From positions 496,001 to 560,000 of the forward strand of contig JADJWK010000004.1 in assembly GCA_016716405.1 (NCBI GenBank): a DNA stretch of 64,000 nucleotides, given 5' to 3'. Below, in pieces: positions 35,302-44,827 of this stretch; position 1 is the stretch's first letter; every line of letters starts with the position of its first letter. The stretch is from Candidatus Melainabacteria bacterium. GTDB lineage: Bacteria; Cyanobacteriota; Vampirovibrionia; Obscuribacterales; Obscuribacteraceae. Both the position numbers and the translations under genes were made by a program. The notes beneath the pieces are model-generated. The model did no database searches and was not told where the DNA came from. It saw only the letters and a program-made list of their open reading frames with translations.

Positions 35302-36540
35302 ATGAAGCTCGAAAAAGCAGCAGTCATCGGAGCCGGCGCCATGGGCGCAGGCATTGCCCAGGTCCTGAGCCAGGCCGGCATGGAAGTCGTGCTCAAGGAT
35401 GTAAAGGAAGAGTATGTCGAGCGCGGTCTCAAGAGCATCAACAAGATGTACGAGTCCCGGGTCAAGAAAGGCGCTCTCACCCAGGAGCAGGCGGAAGAGC
35501 GCCTGGCGTCCATCAAGACAACGGTGAGCTACGAGGATATCAAAGACCCTGACATCGTCATCGAGGCGGCTCTCGAGCAGATCGAGATCAAGCTCGAGAT
35601 TTTCAAGACCCTCGACGAGATCTGCCCAGCCAGTACCCTGCTTGCAACCAACACCTCGGCCCTCTCGGTCTCCGAGATTGCCTCGGTCACGAAGCATCCC
35701 GGAAGAGTCCTTGGAATGCACTTTTTCAACCCGGCACAGTTCATGAAACTGGTGGAGGTAATTCCCGGCGTCATGACTTCCGACAAGACCATCGACCAGG
35801 CAATGACCCTCTGTCGCGAGAGCCTCGGCAAGATCCCGGTGCGGGTCAAGGAATGCCCCGGATTTCTGGTCAACCGGGTCCTCTTTCCTTATATGAACGA
35901 GGCGCTCTGGGCGCTTTGCGAGGGAGACGGTCCAATAGAGAAAAGAGTGGAAGAAATCGACGCGCAAGTGGTGGAATTCGGTCTGCCCATGGGTCCTTTC
36001 ACCCTCTTCGATATGACCGGCATCGATATCTGCTCCCATGTGGTGGACTTCCTCTATGAAGAGTACGGTCCGCGCTTCGAGCCATCGCCCCTGCTCCGGC
36101 TCATGGTCGCAGAAGGTCAGCTCGGTCAGAAAACCGGAGCCGGCTTCTATGCGCACGGCGACAAGGGAGCGGAGAAAACCGTCAATCCGAAACTCGCCGG
36201 GCTTATCGAAAGAGCCCGATCCGGCAGGAAGGCTGCCGGAGATACTGATTTCGACCCTTACCGGGTGATCCTGCCCATGTTCAACGAAGCCGTCTATGCT
36301 CTCCAGGAAGACGTGGTCGCTCCCGAGGACGTGGACATTGCCATGCAGCATGGCTGCGGACTCAAGCGCGGGCTTCTGACCATCGCCGCTGACAGAGGTC
36401 TGGACTGGTGCCTTGCGGAGCTTTCCGCCTATCAAAAGATCGGCGGCGAGCGCTTCCGGCCCTCCTGGCTTCTCAAGAAGCTCGTGAGAGCGCGGGTCCA
36501 CGACTTCGCCCCGGAAAAAGAGCCGGTGGCGGCCCGATAG
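35302..36540 (+). CDS. 3-hydroxyacyl-CoA dehydrogenase
   Basis: 412 residues. GAGG lies about eight bases before the ATG. The NAD-binding domain starts AAVIGAGAMGAGIAQVLSQAG. Catalytic features of the family are present: EAALEQIEIK, ATNTSALSVSEIA, GMHFFNPAQFMKLVEV with the catalytic His, and CPGFLVNRVLFPYMNEA. Two C-terminal 3HCDH dimerisation domains follow (about 190-290 and 320-410), as in the two-repeat forms. It oxidises 3-hydroxyacyl-CoA to 3-ketoacyl-CoA in beta-oxidation, or works in reverse for hydroxybutyryl-CoA. No thiolase or hydratase gene is adjacent, so the exact pathway is open. Confidence 0.93.
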   Translation: MKLEKAAVIGAGAMGAGIAQVLSQAGMEVVLKDVKEEYVERGLKSINKMYESRVKKGALTQEQAEERLASIKTTVSYEDIKDPDIVIEAALEQIEIKLEIFKTLDEICPASTLLATNTSALSVSEIASVTKHPGRVLGMHFFNPAQFMKLVEVIPGVMTSDKTIDQAMTLCRESLGKIPVRVKECPGFLVNRVLFPYMNEALWALCEGDGPIEKRVEEIDAQVVEFGLPMGPFTLFDMTGIDICSHVVDFLYEEYGPRFEPSPLLRLMVAEGQLGQKTGAGFYAHGDKGAEKTVNPKLAGLIERARSGRKAAGDTDFDPYRVILPMFNEAVYALQEDVVAPEDVDIAMQHGCGLKRGLLTIAADRGLDWCLAELSAYQKIGGERFRPSWLLKKLVRARVHDFAPEKEPVAAR

Positions 36541-36605
36541 TCTCATAGTTGATGAAAATCAGAAATTAGCGATTGGCCGGCGAGCATATGTAGTAAATAA
36601 ATAGT

Positions 36606-37721
36606 ATGTTCAAGTGGCTGGCTATTTGTGTTCTCCTCTGGTTCATCTGGTTAATCCGGGAAGTTTTCCCGCCTTTCATCGTGGGCGGCATCATCGCCTA
36701 CTTGCTTCTGCCCTTCGTCAACTGGGTGGACAGCACTTTCAAGCTTCCCAAGAAGATTGCCGTGGCCCTCATCTATATCGGGACCTTCGCCAGCCTGGTA
36801 ATTCTCAGCAATGTTTTCGGCGGTCATATAATGGACCAGGCCAGCAACCTGGTCACCCAGCGCCATGAAATCATGGCCAATCTTCTGGACCAGCTCTGCC
36901 AGAGCTACGGCTGGACTATCGACGTGGAAGAGACTGCCACCGAGCTGGTGGCGGATCTGGAAGGCTGGTTCGGCAAGCCCGGCGAGATCATGCATATGGG
37001 AGAGATTCTCTCGAAGAGCCTGCTCTCGGTCCTGGTATGCACGGTATCCTCGATCTATCTGATCATCGACAGCGAGAGGGTCGGTCTCTTCTTCCTGCGT
37101 TTCGTGCCTTCCGACAGGCGCTCCACAGTGGTGCAGCTCTCGGGCCAGATGAACGTCATGCTGAGCAAATATATAAGGGGCCAGATCTTCCTGGTCGTGC
37201 TCATGTCATGTGTGGCTTATATATTCCTGCACTTCGTTTTCCAGCTCAAATATGCTCTGCTCATCGCCATTCTGTCGGGAACCCTGGAGATCATCCCGGT
37301 CCTCGGCCCCCTCATGGCAATCGGCATGGCGGTCATCGTCGGGGTAGCCCAGCACGGCACCCAGGTGGCTCTTCCGATCTTTCTCTGTTACTGGATAGCC
37401 CGCCTGGTGGAAGACTATCTGGTGATTCCTCGTTTCATCGGTCATGTGGTCGAGCTCCATCCCCTGGCGATTATCCTGGCCGTCCTGTGCGGAGAGGTCA
37501 CCGCCGGGGCCCTGGGAATGCTCATAGCGATTCCGGTGGCAGCCGCCATCAAAGAGATCCTGGACTTCTGCTATCCGCCCGCCGCCTCAGAGATCAACCC
37601 CTGGGCAGAAGATGCCAAAGACGGCAAGCCTGCCGTCGAGATAACCGATCCCGATCCGGTTGTCGAAACGGGCACTCAAAAGACCCTCGACGCCCAGAGC
37701 TCGCCAAAAGCGGCCTCCTGA
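36606..37721 (+). CDS. AI-2E family transporter (PerM/TqsA-like)
   Basis: 371 residues with about seven or eight membrane segments. The start LIREVFPPFIVGGIIAYLLLPFVNWVD and the C-terminal GTLEIIPVLGPLMAIGMAVIVG and PRFIGHVVELHPLAIILAVLCGEVTAGALGMLIAIPVAAAIKEI are the conserved blocks of this family. Members export the autoinducer AI-2 or act as cation/H+ antiporters; the actual substrate cannot be told from sequence. The last 50 residues are a hydrophilic cytoplasmic tail. Confidence 0.88.
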   Translation: MFKWLAICVLLWFIWLIREVFPPFIVGGIIAYLLLPFVNWVDSTFKLPKKIAVALIYIGTFASLVILSNVFGGHIMDQASNLVTQRHEIMANLLDQLCQSYGWTIDVEETATELVADLEGWFGKPGEIMHMGEILSKSLLSVLVCTVSSIYLIIDSERVGLFFLRFVPSDRRSTVVQLSGQMNVMLSKYIRGQIFLVVLMSCVAYIFLHFVFQLKYALLIAILSGTLEIIPVLGPLMAIGMAVIVGVAQHGTQVALPIFLCYWIARLVEDYLVIPRFIGHVVELHPLAIILAVLCGEVTAGALGMLIAIPVAAAIKEILDFCYPPAASEINPWAEDAKDGKPAVEITDPDPVVETGTQKTLDAQSSPKAAS

Positions 37722-37792
37722 TGCGCGTTCCGGCAAGAATCCCGGCACCGGTGTCTAAGGAGCGCGAGCGATAGAGACCTCGCACCGACAGG

Positions 37793-38824
37793 CTAGTGTC
37801 CGTGTCCGCTGGTGGGAATATCCATCTGGATGAGCAGAGCCACGGCGACCGTATAGACAATGGCACCCATCATGAGCATGCTCGAGCTCAGCTTTTTCTG
37901 CCGGAGGAAAACGAACCAGACCAGAGCCGAGCATACCGCCACGGCACCGGTGAGCAGGGTGCCGGTATCGAGATTCCACCTGGTGAAGGCGATACCGAAA
38001 GCAACCGGGATACAGCTCTGGAAGACCAGGGCGCCGGTGACATTGCCCAGAGCCAGAGTGTCCTTGCCATTGCGAGCCCAGAGAACGCTATTGATCTTCT
38101 CGGGAAGCTCGGTGGCGATAGGAGAGACGATCAGGGAGAGGACCAGAGGCGGAAATCCTATGTCGACAGCAATTTTCTGGATAAACTCGACGAATATATA
38201 AGCACCACCAATGATACCACCCAGGGCGATGGTCACCTGGGGTATGATCAAGCGCAGCTTCTTCGATTCGAGCTTGACTATCTTGGTCATATACAGGGGC
38301 TCGGGCTCGGCGCCCATTTCGCCTGCGGAGCTGAAGGTCTGGAAGAGATAGACCGGATAGACGAGAAAAATAAGACCGGCAATCACATAGCGAATCGCCG
38401 GATCGGTCGGCGCGAAAGAAGCGACGAGGGCGGCGGTGTAAGCAATCATGAAAAAGCGCAGATCCCGCCCGAGAACGACCTCGTTGAGCTTGAGCTCTTT
38501 CGGTCGTCGCCCTTTCGAGGCGAAATAGAAAGCAGACAGACCGCAAAGGCCCAGGGTCAAGGTGGACAGCATGAAAGGAGCGCCGGCGATGGCTCCGATC
38601 CCGACCTCGGCACCGTGCTCGCCCCGGAAGAATATAACGGCGACGACAGGGATGAGGGTCTCCGGAAGGGCCGTGCCTACCGCTGCCAGGACCGAGCCGA
38701 CCACCCCTTCGCTGAGCTCCAGGCGCTGACCCAGCCACTCGATACCGTTGGTAAAAAGCTCAGCAGAAAGTACGATGATCAGGAGGGCGACAAAAAGAAT
38801 TGCAATATCGGAAAACATGATCAC
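37793..38824 (-). CDS. Sodium/calcium exchanger-family membrane protein
   Basis: 343 residues, about ten membrane segments in two inverted halves. The alpha-repeat of the CaCA superfamily is visible twice: LAAVGTALPETLIPVVAV in the first half, and LSLIVSPIATELPEKINSVLWARNGKDTLALGNVTGALVFQSCIPV in the second, each with the acidic ion-coordinating residue after a Pro. It should exchange Ca2+ or Na+ against H+ or Na+. The C-terminus is His-rich (SGHGH). It is convergent with the AI-2E-type gene. Confidence 0.87.
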   Translation of the reverse strand: MIMFSDIAILFVALLIIVLSAELFTNGIEWLGQRLELSEGVVGSVLAAVGTALPETLIPVVAVIFFRGEHGAEVGIGAIAGAPFMLSTLTLGLCGLSAFYFASKGRRPKELKLNEVVLGRDLRFFMIAYTAALVASFAPTDPAIRYVIAGLIFLVYPVYLFQTFSSAGEMGAEPEPLYMTKIVKLESKKLRLIIPQVTIALGGIIGGAYIFVEFIQKIAVDIGFPPLVLSLIVSPIATELPEKINSVLWARNGKDTLALGNVTGALVFQSCIPVAFGIAFTRWNLDTGTLLTGAVAVCSALVWFVFLRQKKLSSSMLMMGAIVYTVAVALLIQMDIPTSGHGH

Positions 38825-38892
38825 ACCGGGCGGTCTTTCTGAGACAATGGCCAGATTATCGAGCTCGTGACATCAGAAAAGATAACTATCAG

Positions 38893-39177
38893 ATGATAAC
38901 CGTAAAAGACGTAGAACATGTAGCAAAACTTGCAAGACTTGCTCTTTCGGATCATGAGAAGCGTCTATACACCGAGCAGCTCGGCAGGATAATCGAATAT
39001 TTCGATCAGCTTCAGGAAGTGGATACCCGGGATGTGGAGCCAATGTCTCATCCGCTGCCTCTCCACAATGTCATGAGAGATGATGTCGTGGCTCAGCCCC
39101 TCGGTCACGAGACCATGCTGGCAGGCGCTCCGGACAGGGAGGGACCGTTTTTCAGGGTCCCCAGAATCAGCGATTGA
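38893..39177 (+). CDS. gatC: Glutamyl/aspartyl-tRNA amidotransferase subunit C
   Basis: 94 residues, family length. VKDVEHVAKLARLALSDHEK at the start and the Pro/His-rich VEPMSHPLPLHNVMRDDV segment are diagnostic. GatC stabilises the GatA/GatB complex, which amidates Glu-tRNA(Gln) or Asp-tRNA(Asn). Neither gatA nor gatB is in the window, so the subunits are encoded at separate loci. Confidence 0.94.
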   Translation: MITVKDVEHVAKLARLALSDHEKRLYTEQLGRIIEYFDQLQEVDTRDVEPMSHPLPLHNVMRDDVVAQPLGHETMLAGAPDREGPFFRVPRISD

Positions 39178-39303
39178 GAAGAGCGACCAGTTCTGCCCGG
39201 CTCAAATTAGCAAAACGGAAGCTTTGAGACAGCTTAGCTTCCATTGATCCGGCAGTTTGTCATATATTATTGAAGGGACTGAGTGCTCGGCACGGGAGGC
39301 GCT

Positions 39304-40971
39304 ATGAACACCAAGTATGTCTTCGTGACAGGTGGTGTGGTTTCATCATTGGGTAAGGGGATCATCGCCGCTTCTCTTGGCAGGCTCCTGAGAGCCCGCA
39401 ATATCTGCACGACGATCGTCAAGCTGGACCCCTACCTGAATGTGGACCCCGGGACCATGAGCCCATACCAGCATGGAGAGGTTTTCGTCACCGAGGACGG
39501 CGCCGAGACCGATCTCGATCTCGGGCACTATGAGCGCTTCATAAGCACCGACCTGACCAGGCTCAATAACGTCACAGCCGGGACCATCTACAAGAGCGTC
39601 CTGGAGAAGGAACGCCGGGGAGATTACCTGGGCGGGACAGTCCAGATGATCCCTCATGTCACCAACGAGATCAAAGGATTCATCAAGAAGTGCACGGTCC
39701 AGTCCCAGGCCGAGGTAGTGATTGTCGAGATCGGCGGCACCGTAGGGGATATCGAGAGCCTCATCTTTCTCGAGGCGATCCGGCAGATGCGCAAAGACTT
39801 CGGCAGGGACAGCGTCTGTTATATCCATGCCACGATGATCCCCAACCTGAAGACCACCAGCGAGCTCAAGACCAAGCCTACCCAGCACAGCGTCGAGCTC
39901 TTGAGAAGCCGCGGTATCCAGCCCGACATACTGGTCTGCCGCACCGAGCGCACCCTCAATCCGTCCATTCGCGAGAAGCTGGCGCTCTTCACCGACGTGG
40001 ACGTGAACGCCGTCATCGAGTGCAAGGATGTCAAACACCTCTACGAGGTGCCGATCATCCTCGAGGCGGAAGGTCTGGCGGATCGGGTCCTGGAAAGGCT
40101 TCGCATGCCCAATAACGAGCCTGATCTGGCCGAATGGCAGGATATGGTCGATCGGGTCAAGTGCCCCACCAGCATGGTGAAAGTAGCTATAGTCGGCAAA
40201 TATGTCATGCTCTCCGACGCCTATATATCGGTCGTGGAGGCTCTCAAGCACGCCGGCGTCAAGCTTGGCGCCTCGGTGGAGATCAAATGGGTTCTCTCCG
40301 AGGACATCGAAAGCAAAGGGGTCGACGATCTTCTCAAAGATGTCGACGGAGTGCTGGTTCCGGGAGGCTTCGGCGACCGGGGCATCGAAGGCAAGATCGA
40401 GGCGGCGCGCTTCGCCCGGGAGAAGTCGATCCCATACCTGGGTCTCTGCCTGGGCATGCAGACCGCCGTCATCGAGTTCGCCCGCCATGTGGCGAATATG
40501 GAAGGCGCCCATTCCACCGAGTTCGATCCCAAGACACCATATCCGGTGATCGACCTGATGCCGGATCAGCACAATGTCGTCCTCAAAGGCGGCACCATGA
40601 GGCTCGGTCGTTATCCGTGCAATATCGGAGCCGGCACCAGAGCCCTGGAGGTCTACGGGCAACCAGAGATCTCCGAGCGCCACCGCCACCGGTATGAAGT
40701 CAACAACAAGCTCCGGGACGAGCTACAGAAAGGCGGCATGGTTTTCTGCGGCGTTTCGCCGGATGGCAACCTGGTCGAGATGATCGAGCTTCCGGAGCAT
40801 CCTTATTTCCTCGCCTGCCAGTTCCACCCGGAGCTCAAATCCAGACCCGACAATCCTCATCCGCTTTTTGTCGGATTCGTCAAAGCCATGCTTGACAGCC
40901 ATCCCGAAAAGGAGAGCGAGAAAAGCACAAGCCCGGTAAGCAAGAAATCCTCGCCGGTGATTCAGCGCTAG
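39304..40971 (+). CDS. pyrG: CTP synthase
   Basis: 555 residues from the ATG at 39304, supported by GGGAGG four bases upstream; a GTG 21 bases earlier is unlikely. The synthetase domain starts TKYVFVTGGVVSSLGKGI and contains KLDPYLNVDPGTMSPYQHGEV and IVEIGGTVGDIES. The class I glutamine amidotransferase domain (about 290-530) has LVPGGFGDRG, the nucleophile in YLGLCLGMQ and the HPE pair in ACQFHPEL. It makes CTP from UTP using glutamine-derived ammonia and ATP. The C-terminal 25 residues are a Lys/Ser tail. Confidence 0.97.
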   Translation: MNTKYVFVTGGVVSSLGKGIIAASLGRLLRARNICTTIVKLDPYLNVDPGTMSPYQHGEVFVTEDGAETDLDLGHYERFISTDLTRLNNVTAGTIYKSVLEKERRGDYLGGTVQMIPHVTNEIKGFIKKCTVQSQAEVVIVEIGGTVGDIESLIFLEAIRQMRKDFGRDSVCYIHATMIPNLKTTSELKTKPTQHSVELLRSRGIQPDILVCRTERTLNPSIREKLALFTDVDVNAVIECKDVKHLYEVPIILEAEGLADRVLERLRMPNNEPDLAEWQDMVDRVKCPTSMVKVAIVGKYVMLSDAYISVVEALKHAGVKLGASVEIKWVLSEDIESKGVDDLLKDVDGVLVPGGFGDRGIEGKIEAARFAREKSIPYLGLCLGMQTAVIEFARHVANMEGAHSTEFDPKTPYPVIDLMPDQHNVVLKGGTMRLGRYPCNIGAGTRALEVYGQPEISERHRHRYEVNNKLRDELQKGGMVFCGVSPDGNLVEMIELPEHPYFLACQFHPELKSRPDNPHPLFVGFVKAMLDSHPEKESEKSTSPVSKKSSPVIQR

Positions 40972-41017
40972 GTGATTCAGGACCAGGTGAAGCAGGCCGG
41001 CTTATCCAGCCTTCTTT

Positions 41018-41548
41018 TCAGCGCCGGTCGAACAGGGACGGGCCGGCGAGATCCAGGTTGCTGCTGTCATCATTGGCGGTGTTCACCACATTGTTGACAT
41101 AGAGAAGCACGAAACCGATACCGAAAAAAACACAAGCTGTGCCTCCGAGATTCTCGATCGGTCTGAAAACCTCGAAGCCGAAAGTGGACTCTTTGGGCTC
41201 GAGAGGATTGTACAAAAGAGCTATGGGAGCCCCCGGGCCATAGCGCACCGCCATGGGACCGATGATATAGTCGAACAACGTGAGATGAGGCGCCATCTCT
41301 TCGGTATTCTCGTAGATGCCCTCGCCGATCGTATATTTGTATTTCACATAAGACCAGTTGGCCACCGTCGCCAGAGTGTTCAGACGATTGGGCTCGAACC
41401 TGGTGAGAGGCAAGCCGTTGATCGAATCGATGATCTCGCCTTCGACAGGCGTCCAGTTCTGGCCTTTCACATATTTGCTGTACTCGGTGCCGAGAAGCAG
41501 CAAATAGCACAGACCGCATACTATAAAAAACCAGGCGAAGCCCTGCAT
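41018..41548 (-). CDS. DUF3592-like membrane protein
   Basis: 176 residues with membrane segments at both ends (about 4-22 and 138-156) flanking a soluble loop. The loop starts WTPVEGEIIDS and contains VKYKYTIGEGIYEN and ALLYNPLEPKEST, the pattern of the DUF3592 family (VxGxIxxS, YxYxVxGxxY, VxYxPxxPxxS). GAGG lies eight bases upstream of the start. The function of the family is not known. It follows the DUF1643 gene by 43 bases on the same strand. Confidence 0.75.
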   Translation of the reverse strand: MQGFAWFFIVCGLCYLLLLGTEYSKYVKGQNWTPVEGEIIDSINGLPLTRFEPNRLNTLATVANWSYVKYKYTIGEGIYENTEEMAPHLTLFDYIIGPMAVRYGPGAPIALLYNPLEPKESTFGFEVFRPIENLGGTACVFFGIGFVLLYVNNVVNTANDDSSNLDLAGPSLFDRR

Positions 41549-41591
41549 CCGAAGTCCTCTTCATACCGGCCCCTATTTTACAATCACGAGA

Positions 41592-42101
41592 TCACAAAAA
41601 AGGACCGGGGCTGGCAGTTGACCGGACATAGAGAGGGTGCCTGGGCTGCCCAGAATTATTGGTCTGCAGGCAATACACCGGCACTTGAAGAGCACGAAGC
41701 AGGCTGAGGACCTCCGCGTCCCGGCCGCGATGGCTGCCATGGTTTCCCCAGGCGGCAATCACCAGATCGGCCGCCCGGGCGCAATCCACGATGAAAGTAT
41801 CATTGAGCGGTCCCACCGGGGCTCTGCGCCGGATCAGGACGGATGGATGCCTGGTACGCAGGGCGAAAAGATTGACAACATCGAGACGACCGAAGCCCCA
41901 GTCTCGAGCGAACCCTATACAGCGCTTGATTGTCGGATCATCGAGCTGCTCATCGGCGGTGTTGGGATTGAGCATGACGAACAAGACCCGCCCCCGGCCC
42001 GCCTTAAGCCCTCGCCAGAGCTGATAGCGGAAACACCCGCTAGCGTCGAAAACCGCGCCGTTTCCTGAGTTTTCCCGGATTTCGAGAGCCGAAACGTCCA
42101 T
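41592..42101 (-). CDS. DUF1643 domain protein
   Basis: 169 residues. The conserved blocks of DUF1643 are clear: FRYQLWRGL, VLFVMLNPNTADEQLDDPTIKRCIGFARDWGFG, VVNLFALRTRHP, and AWGNHGSHRGRDAEVL. The domain is widespread in bacteria and phages and its biochemical role is not established. It is divergent from the antiporter gene at 42173. Composition matches its neighbours, so recent phage acquisition is not evident. Confidence 0.9.
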   Translation of the reverse strand: MDVSALEIRENSGNGAVFDASGCFRYQLWRGLKAGRGRVLFVMLNPNTADEQLDDPTIKRCIGFARDWGFGRLDVVNLFALRTRHPSVLIRRRAPVGPLNDTFIVDCARAADLVIAAWGNHGSHRGRDAEVLSLLRALQVPVYCLQTNNSGQPRHPLYVRSTASPGPFL

Positions 42102-42172
42102 AGGGGGTATATTAAGAGATACAGGCTCTTTTTTGAGTCAGCGCCTGGAGATTATCACCTTATCCAGATCCG

Positions 42173-43696
42173 GTGGAAAAGACAGTGGAAGTTGCCATTG
42201 CCGTTACAGCCATAGGTACAATAATTTTCCTGGCGCACCTTTTCGCTGCTTTCTTCGAGCAGAGCCGGGTGCCGGATGTGCTTCCCCTGGTACTTATCGG
42301 ACTGATTATCGGGCCGATAACTCAGATGGCCACGCTCCAGCACTTCGGACAGGTCGGCCCTGTTTTCGCCAATCTGACCCTGGTCATCATTCTCTTCGAG
42401 AGCGGTCTCAATATGACGCTCTCTTCCCTGAAGAAATCCCTGGCTCCGGCTGCGCTGCTCAGCCTGGTGGGCTATATAAGCTCGGTGGCAGTGGTCTATT
42501 TCACCTCCATACATCTTTTCAAAATCCCTGAGATCTCGGCGCTCATCCTCGGTACTATCCTGGGTGGAACAGCAGCCTCGGTAGCCGTTCCCCTCCTCAA
42601 AAACCTCAATCTCCAGGAGCGCTCGCGCACGGCTCTTCTGCTCGAGTCGGTGCTCGGCAACGTGCTTTCCATCGTCGTCACCCTGGCATTGATGGCGGCG
42701 GTGGAGATGGAAAAACTCCGCTGGGGAGCCGTAATGGGTCAGATCGCCTCCTCGTTCGTGCTCGCCTGCTTGATCGGCGCTACTTTCGCTTATGTCTGGT
42801 CTTCCCTGCTCAATAAAGTAAGGACCCTCGCCCACGCAAAGTTCACCACCGCCGCCTGCGTCTGCATCTCTTACGGTGTCGCCGAATATTTCGGCTTTTC
42901 GGGAATGCTATCCGCCCTTGCTTTCGGCATCGTCATGGGCAACGCTGAACGGCTTCCGACAAGCAAGCTATCCGCCTCCACCCTGCTCCGCCCCATCTCC
43001 CTCAATGATGACGAGCGAGCGCTTTTTGCCGAGCTGGTCTTTTTGATGAAGACATTCTTCTTCGTTTATCTGGGCATCTCCATTCAATGGATTGGCATGG
43101 AGATCGTCTATGCCGGCAGCATAATCGTTCTCTGGCTTTTCATTGCCAGACCCTTCGTGGTGAGGATCGCCCTGCCCGGAGCGAAGACCCCTAAAATCGA
43201 TGCCACCATCGCCTGTATCATGATCCCCCGCGGTCTGGCCGCCGCCGTACTCGCTTCTATCGCGCTCACCAGAGGCATTCCCGATGGTGTCATCCTGCAG
43301 AGCATCGCTTATTCGGTGATTCTTATAAGCATAGCGGTGACCGCGTTCTTCTCCTTCCTCTGCGAAAGAGGCCTGGTGACCCAGCCTTATCGCTTCATCT
43401 TCACCGGCTACAAAGAAGACGGCACCAGCACTATCGGGGTCGAGACGGTAGACGGGATTCCGGCAGTGAAAGCCGAAGAAGTGCAGGAGCAAGAGCAATC
43501 AGAACCGAAAGAGACGAAACCGCCGGCACCTGACCCGACCGCGTCTTTCGAGAACATCCCATCCACCCTTTCACTGTCCCACACAGCCGGCAGCTCCACC
43601 AGGGGCGCGGCCGAAATCGCCGAGCCATCCTCTACAGCCTCGCCCATGCTCGACAGCAACGAGGAGCCCGAGATGGAGATGAGCACCGAGGCCTAG
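42173..43696 (+). CDS. Na+/H+ antiporter (CPA1/CPA2-type) with Pro/Glu-rich cytoplasmic tail
   Basis: 507 residues starting with GTG (42173 or 42185). Residues 1-400 hold about 12 membrane segments with family blocks IILFESGLNMTLSSLKKSL, LGTILGGTAASVAVPLLKNL, LLLESVLGNVLSIVVTLAL and RPFVVRIALPG. It should exchange Na+ or K+ for H+. The last 100 residues are hydrophilic, Glu/Pro/Ser-rich and probably disordered. No TrkA-type NAD-binding domain is present. Confidence 0.88.
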   Translation: MEKTVEVAIAVTAIGTIIFLAHLFAAFFEQSRVPDVLPLVLIGLIIGPITQMATLQHFGQVGPVFANLTLVIILFESGLNMTLSSLKKSLAPAALLSLVGYISSVAVVYFTSIHLFKIPEISALILGTILGGTAASVAVPLLKNLNLQERSRTALLLESVLGNVLSIVVTLALMAAVEMEKLRWGAVMGQIASSFVLACLIGATFAYVWSSLLNKVRTLAHAKFTTAACVCISYGVAEYFGFSGMLSALAFGIVMGNAERLPTSKLSASTLLRPISLNDDERALFAELVFLMKTFFFVYLGISIQWIGMEIVYAGSIIVLWLFIARPFVVRIALPGAKTPKIDATIACIMIPRGLAAAVLASIALTRGIPDGVILQSIAYSVILISIAVTAFFSFLCERGLVTQPYRFIFTGYKEDGTSTIGVETVDGIPAVKAEEVQEQEQSEPKETKPPAPDPTASFENIPSTLSLSHTAGSSTRGAAEIAEPSSTASPMLDSNEEPEMEMSTEA

Positions 43697-43711
43697 GATT
43701 CAGTGTACAGG

Positions 43712-44533
43712 TCACCCGGAAGGCTTGGAAAAACCGATCCGCTCGGGCTCATCAAAGAAGCAGCAGTCGATCAGCAAGGCGGTTATGGCTCCCCGGGCGT
43801 CCTTGGCGAAATAGCAGGGGTAGAGCCCGTCTCCGATTCCGGAAAGGAAAGTGAAACAGTTGCTGCCGTTGGCAAAACTGAACTCGTCGAATAGATCTTC
43901 CGGTCTGCCTGTCAGATAGGGGTTGATTGAAGTATCCTCGGAACCGGGCGAATAGGCTCCGAAGTCCTTGCCGGCGGCTCTGATGCCCGCAAGGGACTCG
44001 GCAGTGAAAAGCCCCAGGGTGGCCGAATCCACACCGACTCCAGGAAGCGTTCTCAGCTTGCGACACTCGATCCGGTCCCGTGCTGTCCAGGCAGGCTCGA
44101 CATGATCCACCGGGCAAGCCTCGGCAAGCACCCGCACCGCCGCCACCCTCTGATCGCCATCTCTTTCGACGATAACAGCCTCGACTCTGAGCTCTCCCGG
44201 CGGGATCAGCTCGTCGAATGGCTGGAGCTCCGGGGAATCGAAAAAGGCCGGGTCGAAAACATAGACTTCACCACTTTCGACTTTCAGCCTGCCCATCTCG
44301 ACTACTTTCACCGTCACGCCCTCCTGTGGAGGCTTTCCTGCGAACCCGGAGAGCAAGCTCGGATGGGACATTCTGGCACCACCATCGATAAAGGCGCCGA
44401 AACCGGAGCGATCCTCCAGGCGCCGGCGTCGCAGCTCGAAGAGCCAGCCTATACCGATAAGGACAGCTATGATCATCGCGAAAAAAAGGATGGCGCCACC
44501 GGCTCCGTAAAGGAATCTCAGGACTATGTCCAA
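43712..44533 (-). CDS. DUF4241 domain protein with N-terminal membrane anchor
   Basis: 273 residues from a TTG at 44533, chosen because AGAGG lies eight bases upstream and the protein then runs straight into a membrane helix (AILFFAMIIAVLIGIGWLF); a GTG at 44617 would add 28 residues across the promoter of the small divergent gene. The rest matches DUF4241: GRLKVESGEVYVFDP, PFDELIPPGELRVEAV, GVDSATLGLF, FLSGIGDGLYPCYFAKDARGAITALLIDC. The domain appears in bacterial immunity-like and uncharacterised proteins; its function here is unknown. Confidence 0.8.
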   Translation of the reverse strand: MDIVLRFLYGAGGAILFFAMIIAVLIGIGWLFELRRRRLEDRSGFGAFIDGGARMSHPSLLSGFAGKPPQEGVTVKVVEMGRLKVESGEVYVFDPAFFDSPELQPFDELIPPGELRVEAVIVERDGDQRVAAVRVLAEACPVDHVEPAWTARDRIECRKLRTLPGVGVDSATLGLFTAESLAGIRAAGKDFGAYSPGSEDTSINPYLTGRPEDLFDEFSFANGSNCFTFLSGIGDGLYPCYFAKDARGAITALLIDCCFFDEPERIGFSKPSG

Positions 44534-44560
44534 GTCGTTTACCTCTGTCTGATACAACTC

Positions 44561-44590
44561 TTGTTCAGGTAGCCGGGATAGCCCTATACT
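44561..44590 (+). promoter_or_regulatory. Promoter of the small Lys-rich gene
   Basis: TTGTTC at 44561-44566 and TATACT at 44585-44590 with an 18-base spacer, 45 bases upstream of the ATG at 44636. The pairing with a downstream terminator at 44828-44862 defines a plausible short plus-strand transcript. Confidence 0.55.
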
Positions 44591-44635
44591 CAGATCGTTA
44601 GACTCTCCATTCACCACCGAGGCTTAATCATATCC

Positions 44636-44740
44636 ATGGGCAAAGAAATCAAACAGAAAAAAGAAGTCAAGAAAAAGCCGACCAAGACCGACAAAGAAAA
44701 GAAAGCCGCCAAGCAGGAAAAGAAACAACGCAATAAATAA
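44636..44740 (+). CDS. 34-residue lysine-rich small protein
   Basis: Reads MGKEIKQKKEVKKKPTKTDK and continues with EKKAAKQEKKQRNK; 16 of 34 residues are Lys. Small proteins of the pattern KKEVKKxPxKTxKEKKAxKKxKK occur in many bacteria; their function is unknown, and nucleic-acid or ribosome binding is a natural guess. The Shine-Dalgarno is weak (GAGG 13 bases upstream). Support comes from the codon pattern, a promoter at 44561-44590 and a strong terminator downstream on the same strand. Confidence 0.6.
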   Translation: MGKEIKQKKEVKKKPTKTDKEKKAAKQEKKQRNK

Positions 44741-44827
44741 GGCTGGTTGCCCCTGCACAAAAATTGAGCTGGCAACTTTCGGTGGTGGTTGATTCGAATC
44801 TGCCGGGGGCGAGATAATCCTGTGATT

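Noticed and set aside
39346..40689. A long minus-strand open frame antisense to pyrG
   Set aside because: pyrG is unmistakable on the plus strand; the antisense frame has no start signal and a composition typical of shadow frames.
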